In this document: positions 7,320 through 12,355 of the stretch, piece by piece
Layout: every line of letters begins with the position of its first letter
Position numbering within the stretch: position 1 is the first letter of the stretch
NCBI GenBank assembly: GCA_013151975.1
Contig: JAADHG010000179.1
Location: 1-12,355, forward strand
From: Chlorobiota bacterium
Lineage (GTDB): Bacteria > Bacteroidota > Bacteroidia > Flavobacteriales > Flavobacteriaceae
DNA: 12,355 nt
Direction: 5' to 3'
Program-made: the position numbers and the translations under genes
The notes under the pieces: model-generated
The model's input: only the letters and a program-made list of their open reading frames with translations
Database searches by the model: none
Told to the model about the DNA's origin: nothing

Positions 7320-9539
7320 ATGAAAAGGAAATATAATATTTTATTACTTACTCTACTACTAGCGTTTGCTTCTTGTAGTTTTACTTCCAAAACTTTTGAA
7401 AATGATGACAGAGACAAACAACTTATTCAGGTTATTACGTATGTTTTAGAAGAGGGGCATTTTGAGCCTAAGGAAATGAATGACACATTTTCTGAAGATG
7501 TTTTTGAACATTATATAGATCAAATAGATCCATTTAGACGCTATTTTTATCAGTCTGATATCAAAGAATTTGAAAAATATAAAACAGAGCTTGATAATCA
7601 AATAATGGCTTATGATGTTTCATTCTTTAATTTGACACACGAACGATTGATTAAGCGTATTAATGAATCAAAAGACATTTACAAAGAAGTTTTAGCAAAT
7701 CCTTTTGATTATAGTATTAATGAGACGTTTAATACAGATTATGAAAATTTAGGATATGTCAGTTCAAAAAAAGAAATGAAAGAACGCTGGAGAAAACAAC
7801 TTAAGTTTTCGGCAATTGCGAATTATCATGACCTAGTCACTGAACAAGAGAATGATAGTAAGAGGAAAAAAGAATTAAGTGAGTTAGATCCTGAAGAAAT
7901 AAATAATTTAAGCAATGTTGAAAAAGAAAGATTTTTTAACGAAGATGAAGATAAGAAATTTGTTAAAAAATCAAACACAGAGTTAGAGCAAGAAGCTAGA
8001 GAAGTTACATTGCGGTCGCTGGATGAGTTATACGATTTTATTGATGATAGACAACGAAAAGATTGGTTTACAGTTTATATAAATGCTATTGTAGAAGAAT
8101 ATGACCCACATACTTTTTATTTTGCTCCAGAAGAGAAAGATCGTTTTGATGTGGCCATGTCGGGAAAATATGAAGGGATTGGAGCTAGACTTCAAAAGAA
8201 GATGGATAACATTATTGTAAACGAAATTATTTCTGGAGGTTCAGCTTGGAGACAGAATAAATTAGAAGTCGGAGATATTATTTTAAAAGTAAGACAGGAA
8301 GACGAAGAAGAGGCTGTAAATGTAGTTGGTATGCGTTTAGATGATGCTGTTAAATTTATAAAGGGACCAAAAGGTACTAATGTAATTTTAACGCTTAAGA
8401 AAGTAGATGGTACTATAAAAGATTTGTCAATTCCACGAGACGAAATTGAACTTGAAGAAACCTATGCAAAATCATCAACGGTTATTAAAAATGGCAAAAC
8501 TTTTGGGGTTATCAACTTACCTAAATTTTATGTAAATTTTCAAGATTATAATAAGCGCAATGCTGCTAGCGATATTAAAAAAGAGATTATACGTTTAAAA
8601 GCAGAAGGTATGGAAGGGCTTGTTATCGATTTACGAAATAATGGAGGTGGTTCATTAAAAACAGTAGTTGATATGGCTGGTTTATTTATTAAAGATGGAC
8701 CAATTGTACAAGTACGTACAACAGGAGAACCTAGAGAGGTTCTGAGTGATAAAGATCGTTCTATAATTTGGGATGGGCCTTTGGTGATATTAGTTAACGA
8801 ATTATCAGCATCAGCTTCCGAGATTTTAGCTGCTGCAATGCAAGATTATAAAAGAGCTATTGTAATTGGTAGCAAGCAAACTTATGGTAAGGGAACGGTT
8901 CAAAATGTATTAGATTTAAACCGAATAGTGAAAAGTAATACTCATGGAGATATGGGAGCGCTTAAATTTACCACGCAAAAATTCTATAGAATTAATGGAG
9001 GCTCAACACAGCTTGAAGGTGTAAAAAGTGATGTGGTTGTCCCAGACCGTTACAGTTACATTGATATAGGAGAAAAGGATCAAGACAATCCATTACCTTG
9101 GGATAAAATTGAAGCGGCGACTTATACACTTTGGGATAGTTATTTTGATTATGACGCGACTATAAAAAAGAGTAATGAACGTATGCAGAACAGTGAACAA
9201 CTAAAATTAATTGATGAAAATGCACATTGGATAAAGAAAATTAGGGACAGAAAAGAGTTTTCTTTAAACTATAATGAATATAAGGCTAAGCTGGATCAAA
9301 GTGAAGATGAAGCTAAGCGGTTTGACAAATTAGCAGATTATAAAACTAACCTAACATTTAAATCGTTACCATACGAAATGGCTTTAATGCAGCAAGATTC
9401 AACCTTAAAAATTAAGCGTAATCGCTGGCATGAAAATTTGAGTAAGGATGTATATATGGAGGAAGCACTTAATGTGCTTAACGATCTTAAAATGTCTTAT
9501 GGAGTAAAAACCAAAGTGGCTGCGACCATTAAAGATTAA
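7320..9539 (+). CDS. prc: Tail-specific (carboxy-terminal processing) protease Prc/Tsp, lipoprotein
   Basis: A periplasmic S41A serine protease that degrades or trims proteins from the C-terminus. It has 739 residues, slightly longer than E. coli Prc (682). Residues 1-18 are a lipoprotein signal with lipobox FASC (Cys19). The N-terminal helical TSP domain (about 30-270) includes a very charged stretch at 174-225 (Lys/Glu/Asp-rich). A PDZ domain follows (about 281-370, GKYEGIGARLQ), then the S41 core (about 390-580) with LVIDLRNNGGG at 434-444. Aligned to E. coli, the catalytic residues are Ser498 in SASASEI, Asp509 in MQDY and Lys524 in TYGKGTVQ, all present. The C-terminal DUF3340-type helical domain fills about 590-735. 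It is divergent from surE and ends at a strong palindromic terminator, so it is probably monocistronic. The lipid anchor is the main difference from soluble E. coli Prc. Confidence 0.95.
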   Translation: MKRKYNILLLTLLLAFASCSFTSKTFENDDRDKQLIQVITYVLEEGHFEPKEMNDTFSEDVFEHYIDQIDPFRRYFYQSDIKEFEKYKTELDNQIMAYDVSFFNLTHERLIKRINESKDIYKEVLANPFDYSINETFNTDYENLGYVSSKKEMKERWRKQLKFSAIANYHDLVTEQENDSKRKKELSELDPEEINNLSNVEKERFFNEDEDKKFVKKSNTELEQEAREVTLRSLDELYDFIDDRQRKDWFTVYINAIVEEYDPHTFYFAPEEKDRFDVAMSGKYEGIGARLQKKMDNIIVNEIISGGSAWRQNKLEVGDIILKVRQEDEEEAVNVVGMRLDDAVKFIKGPKGTNVILTLKKVDGTIKDLSIPRDEIELEETYAKSSTVIKNGKTFGVINLPKFYVNFQDYNKRNAASDIKKEIIRLKAEGMEGLVIDLRNNGGGSLKTVVDMAGLFIKDGPIVQVRTTGEPREVLSDKDRSIIWDGPLVILVNELSASASEILAAAMQDYKRAIVIGSKQTYGKGTVQNVLDLNRIVKSNTHGDMGALKFTTQKFYRINGGSTQLEGVKSDVVVPDRYSYIDIGEKDQDNPLPWDKIEAATYTLWDSYFDYDATIKKSNERMQNSEQLKLIDENAHWIKKIRDRKEFSLNYNEYKAKLDQSEDEAKRFDKLADYKTNLTFKSLPYEMALMQQDSTLKIKRNRWHENLSKDVYMEEALNVLNDLKMSYGVKTKVAATIKD

Positions 9540-9554
9540 TATCTTTACTAAGAT

Positions 9555-9610
9555 AAATAATAAAAAAGGCTGCAAAAGTTTTAAAACTTTTGCAGCCTTT
9601 TTTATTATTT
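9555..9610. terminator. Bidirectional terminator, 56-bp perfect palindrome
   Basis: A perfect inverted repeat with 28 bases per arm, centred between 9582 and 9583. The GC core ggctgc/gcagcc is flanked by A6 on the left and T6 on the right, so both strands give a stem followed by a T tract. It sits between prc (stop at 9539, plus strand) and the DUF4136 gene (stop at 9624, minus strand), and serves both converging transcripts. Confidence 0.93.
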
Positions 9611-9623
9611 TAGTTTTCGAATT

Positions 9624-10181
9624 CTATTGTTGAACACCTGGAGGATATTTCTCCATAATCTTTGCAACAAATTCTTTAATACGCTCTATTTTTTTATCCA
9701 TGTTTTTTGCCAAGTAACCTGTACCTATACCTTGCCAAACCAATTCTTTTTTGTTAGCATCAATTAAATCTATGTATAATGTGCCTTCTGTTGAGGTATA
9801 GATGCCACCACCATAATAAGGAACTCCTCCCCAAAACCATGGATTCCAATAACCATAGCCGTATCCATAACCAAACCCGAACCCATTATAATATGAATTA
9901 ACACGTTCTTTTTCTTTAGTAAAAATACTAACTAACAAATCTGGGTTTTCAGATTTAGTAAACCCTTTGGCTAACATTTCAGCTTCAATGGCGCGAAGAA
10001 TGCGACGTTTGTCTAAATCACTAATTTCTGCTTTATCAATTCCAGCTTTATAAAACGCAAAAGTTTTATAGGTATTAAAATTAGCGTTTTTATCATAATC
10101 GGCCGCTACTCTTACAGAGCTGCATGATGTTATTACTAAAAGAAGCAATGCAAGAGGTAATATTTTAAATAACTTTTTCAT
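9624..10181 (-). CDS. DUF4136 family lipoprotein
   Basis: A 185-residue lipoprotein of unknown function, anchored in the envelope. The signal is residues 1-19 with lipobox VITSC and lipidated Cys20. The mature part starts with the DUF4136 pattern: VRVAADYDKNANFNTYKTFAF (23-43), then an ILRAIEAEMLAKGF helix (61-74) and NPDLLVSIFT (79-88). A Gly/Tyr/Trp-rich loop (about 97-127, with repeated GY and WNPWFWGG) replaces the middle of the domain. The typical last strands follow: GTLYIDLIDANKKELVWQGIGTG (133-155), then a C-terminal helix ending in a PPGVQQ tail. The start is 17 nt behind hutU, so it may share that transcript, yet no functional link to histidine breakdown is evident. It ends at the palindromic terminator. 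Family call secure; role unknown. Confidence 0.9.
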   Translation of the reverse strand: MKKLFKILPLALLLLVITSCSSVRVAADYDKNANFNTYKTFAFYKAGIDKAEISDLDKRRILRAIEAEMLAKGFTKSENPDLLVSIFTKEKERVNSYYNGFGFGYGYGYGYWNPWFWGGVPYYGGGIYTSTEGTLYIDLIDANKKELVWQGIGTGYLAKNMDKKIERIKEFVAKIMEKYPPGVQQ

Positions 10182-10198
10182 AGTAAATATATTTAAGG

Positions 10199-12184
10199 TT
10201 AAAACAAATTCAATAAATTATCATCAACAGTATTTGGTAAAGTAACTCTAAGGTTTGGTTCAACTTCCATAGCTCGTTTTATTGCAAAAACAGCTTCTTT
10301 ATTTCTCGCCCAACTTCGTCTTGAAATACCATTGTTTACATCCCAAAATAGCATTGATTTTAATCGCCTTTCAGCATCTTTACTACCATCAAGAACCATA
10401 CCAAATCCACCATTTATGACTTCGCCCCAGCCTACGCCACCGCCATTGTGTATACTTACCCATGTGGCTCCTCTAAAGCTATCACCGATTACATTTTGTA
10501 TTGCCATGTCTGCTGTAAAACTGGAACCATCATAAATATTACTGGTTTCTCTGTATGGTGAATCGGTTCCGGAAACATCATGGTGGTCACGTCCTAAAAC
10601 GATATATCCAATGTCTCCTTTAGCTATAGCATCATTAAATGCAGTTGCAATTTTCATCCTTCCTTCAGCATCAGCATATAATATTCTGGCTTGTGAACCA
10701 ACGACTAGTTTGTTTTCTTGAGCTCCTTTTATCCACTGAATATTATCAGCCATTTGTTGTTGGATTTCTTCAGGAGATTTTTGTTTTATGTCTTCTAAAA
10801 CTTGACAGGCAATAGCATCTGTTTTTGCTAAATCTTCTGGTTTTCCAGACGTACATACCCAACGGAATGGTCCAAAACCATAATCAAAGCACATTGGTCC
10901 CATGATGTCTTGCACATAGCTAGGGTATTTAAAATCAATACCATTTTCTGCCATAATATCAGCACCTGCACGAGAGGCTTCTAACAAAAAAGCATTTCCA
11001 TAATCAAAAAAGTATGTGCCTTTAGCAGTGTGTTTATTAATTGCTGTTGTATGGCGACGTAATGTTTCTTGTACTTTGCTTTTAAATAGTTCAGGATGAT
11101 TTGCCATCATATCATTGGCTTCTTCAAAAGATAGACCTACAGGATAATATCCTCCAGCCCAAGGATTGTGAAGCGATGTTTGGTCACTTCCCAAATCAAT
11201 ATGTATATTGTCTTTGTCAAATTGTTCCCAAACATCAACAATATTGCCATGGTAAGCTATTGAGATTGTTTCTTGGTTATTCTTTGCATGTTTTACCCGA
11301 GCTACCAATTCATTTAAATTAGAAAAAACTTCGTCAACCCAACCTTGAGAGTGACGTGTATGTACCGCTTTTTCATTCACTTCTGCACAAACTGTAATAC
11401 AACCTGCAATATTTCCAGCTTTGGGTTGCGCACCAGACATGCCTCCTAATCCTGAAGTTACAAAAAGATTGCCTTTAGGAGGTTTGTTAATTTTCCGAAA
11501 TGCATTTAATACGGTAATGGTTGTGCCATGAACAATACCTTGTGGGCCAATATACATATAGCTTCCTGCAGTCATTTGACCATATTGGGTAACACCTAAG
11601 GCATTGAACTTTTCCCAATCATCTTGTTTTGAATAATTAGGAATCATCATGCCATTAGTCACGACAACTCTTGGCGCTTCTTTATGAGATGGAAATAAGC
11701 CCATTGGATGACCAGAATACATTACAAGCGTTTGCTCGTCATTCATTTCAGCAAGATACTTCATGGTTAATCTATACTGTGCCCAATTCTGGAAAACAGC
11801 TCCATTTCCGCCATAAGTTATTAGCTCATGAGGATGTTGTGCAACCGCATAGTCTAAATTATTCTGAATCATTAGCATTATAGCAGCAGCTTGTTTAGAT
11901 TGCGCTGGATACTCTTCAATAGGGCGAGCGTACATTTTGTAATCAGGACGTAAACGGTACATATAAATACGCCCGTAGGTGTTTAATTCCTGATTAAACT
12001 CTTCAATCAATTCTGCATGATGTTTAACATCAAAATAGCGCAGAGCATTTCTAAGAGCTAATTTTTTTTCTTCCGTAGAGAGTATGTTTTTTCGCTTTGG
12101 AGCATGATTAATGGAAGTGTCATAGGGCTTATGTAGGGGTAATGTTTCTGGAATTCCTTCTAATATGTGTTCTTTAAAAGTCAT
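10199..12184 (-). CDS. hutU: Urocanate hydratase (urocanase), long eukaryote-like form
   Basis: A cytoplasmic NAD+-dependent enzyme converting urocanate to 4-imidazolone-5-propionate, step two of histidine degradation. I choose the ATG at 12184 (661 residues, starting MTFKEHILEGIPE). The longer frame from 12226 would add a Lys-rich 14-residue stretch that is out of frame with, and lies within, the upstream DUF5522 gene. In 661-residue numbering the motifs are TYGGNGAVFQNWAQ (123-136), YSGHPMGLFPS (156-166), TQYGQMTAGSYMYIGPQG (199-216), GLGGMSGAQPKAG (245-257), LGSDQTSLHNPWAGGYYPV (331-349), Cys432 in MCFDYGFGPFRW (the equivalent of the active-site Cys) and VVGSQARILY (494-503). The last block replaces the FQGLPARI signature of standard bacterial urocanases of about 555 aa; the protein resembles mammalian UROC1 (676 aa) in length and motifs. 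No other hut gene is visible. Confidence 0.95.
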   Translation of the reverse strand: MTFKEHILEGIPETLPLHKPYDTSINHAPKRKNILSTEEKKLALRNALRYFDVKHHAELIEEFNQELNTYGRIYMYRLRPDYKMYARPIEEYPAQSKQAAAIMLMIQNNLDYAVAQHPHELITYGGNGAVFQNWAQYRLTMKYLAEMNDEQTLVMYSGHPMGLFPSHKEAPRVVVTNGMMIPNYSKQDDWEKFNALGVTQYGQMTAGSYMYIGPQGIVHGTTITVLNAFRKINKPPKGNLFVTSGLGGMSGAQPKAGNIAGCITVCAEVNEKAVHTRHSQGWVDEVFSNLNELVARVKHAKNNQETISIAYHGNIVDVWEQFDKDNIHIDLGSDQTSLHNPWAGGYYPVGLSFEEANDMMANHPELFKSKVQETLRRHTTAINKHTAKGTYFFDYGNAFLLEASRAGADIMAENGIDFKYPSYVQDIMGPMCFDYGFGPFRWVCTSGKPEDLAKTDAIACQVLEDIKQKSPEEIQQQMADNIQWIKGAQENKLVVGSQARILYADAEGRMKIATAFNDAIAKGDIGYIVLGRDHHDVSGTDSPYRETSNIYDGSSFTADMAIQNVIGDSFRGATWVSIHNGGGVGWGEVINGGFGMVLDGSKDAERRLKSMLFWDVNNGISRRSWARNKEAVFAIKRAMEVEPNLRVTLPNTVDDNLLNLF

Positions 12185-12200
12185 TGTTAATTTGTGCTTC

Positions 12201-12353
12201 TTAATTTTGTTTTTGATCAAATCCATAAGGACAATGTCTGCAATTACTCTCGCAACAATATCCTCTTTTTAAGTGATATTGCTTAGTGAAACAGCGATAA
12301 CCTTCGGGTGTTAAATAGTAATCGCCTTCTTCAATTGGGACAAACTCCTTCAT
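12201..12353 (-). CDS. DUF5522 family Cys-rich mini-protein
   Basis: A 50-residue open frame ending in TAA at 12201-12203. It reads MKEFVPIEEGDYYLTPEGYR at 1-20, then FTKQYHLKRGYCC (22-34), ESNCRHCPYGF (35-45) and a DQKQN tail. The EGDYY, FTxxYHLKRGYCC and CRHCPYGF blocks are those I recall from DUF5522 proteins of Bacteroidetes and some proteobacteria. The four cysteines (33, 34, 38, 41) and His40 could bind a metal or an Fe-S cluster, which is inference only. Only two bases lie upstream in the window, so an earlier start cannot be excluded, though the family is usually about this short. Its stop is 16 nt before the hutU start, suggesting co-transcription. Its presence decides the hutU start. 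Confidence 0.85.
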   Translation of the reverse strand: MKEFVPIEEGDYYLTPEGYRCFTKQYHLKRGYCCESNCRHCPYGFDQKQN

Positions 12354-12355
12354 AT

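Noticed and set aside
10182..10198. TATATTTA on the minus strand as a promoter for the DUF4136 gene
   Set aside because: It ends 2 nt before the ATG, leaving no room for a transcript start with a leader; likely chance in AT-rich spacer.
12185..12226. N-terminal extension of hutU starting at 12226
   Set aside because: It lies inside the DUF5522 frame, is Lys-rich and unlike urocanase N-termini; the ATG at 12184 fits better.

Overview
The window is an AT-rich chromosomal segment that looks like a member of Bacteroidetes, most likely family Flavobacteriaceae. The evidence is the gene content (a DUF4136 lipoprotein, a DUF5522 Cys-rich mini-protein, a long eukaryote-like urocanase, a Prc-type protease divergent from surE), lipoboxes of the SxxSC/SSC kind, weak or absent Shine-Dalgarno sequences, and TAnnTTTG-like promoter elements. 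I see no mobile element, CRISPR array, tRNA, rRNA or phage gene. This is ordinary, densely packed core genome, and I did not find a convincing undescribed system in it.

Layout. (1) 2-1687 (+): the 3' part of a POT/PTR2 proton-coupled peptide transporter, cut by the window edge and closed by a hairpin terminator. (2) 1778-2329 (+): an exported thioredoxin-fold protein with a WCGPC site; its apparent terminator lies inside the convergent comEC gene. (3) 7161 down to 2336 (-): a five-gene, operon-like run surE - small three-helix membrane protein - lpxB - NlpC/P60 lipoprotein - comEC, with an 8-nt overlap or short gaps. (4) 7162-7319: a divergent intergenic region with candidate promoters and an imperfect dyad. 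(5) 7320-9539 (+): a Prc/Tsp tail-specific protease lipoprotein. (6) 9555-9610: a perfect 56-bp palindrome serving as a bidirectional terminator between convergent genes. (7) 12353 down to 9624 (-): a 50-residue DUF5522 gene too short for ordinary gene calling, then hutU, then a DUF4136 lipoprotein, with gaps of about 16-17 nt.

How the genes fit together. The middle block is mainly about the cell envelope: LpxB makes the lipid A disaccharide, the NlpC/P60 lipoprotein probably cuts peptidoglycan peptides, Prc processes periplasmic proteins, the thioredoxin-like protein acts outside the cytoplasm, and ComEC is the inner-membrane DNA-uptake channel. SurE is a nucleotide phosphatase. HutU catalyses step two of histidine degradation, but no other hut gene is in view. 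The main corrections to a naive annotation are the extra DUF5522 gene, the resulting later start of hutU (12184 rather than 12226), and the 5'-partial status of the transporter, whose first apparent ATG at 20 is internal.
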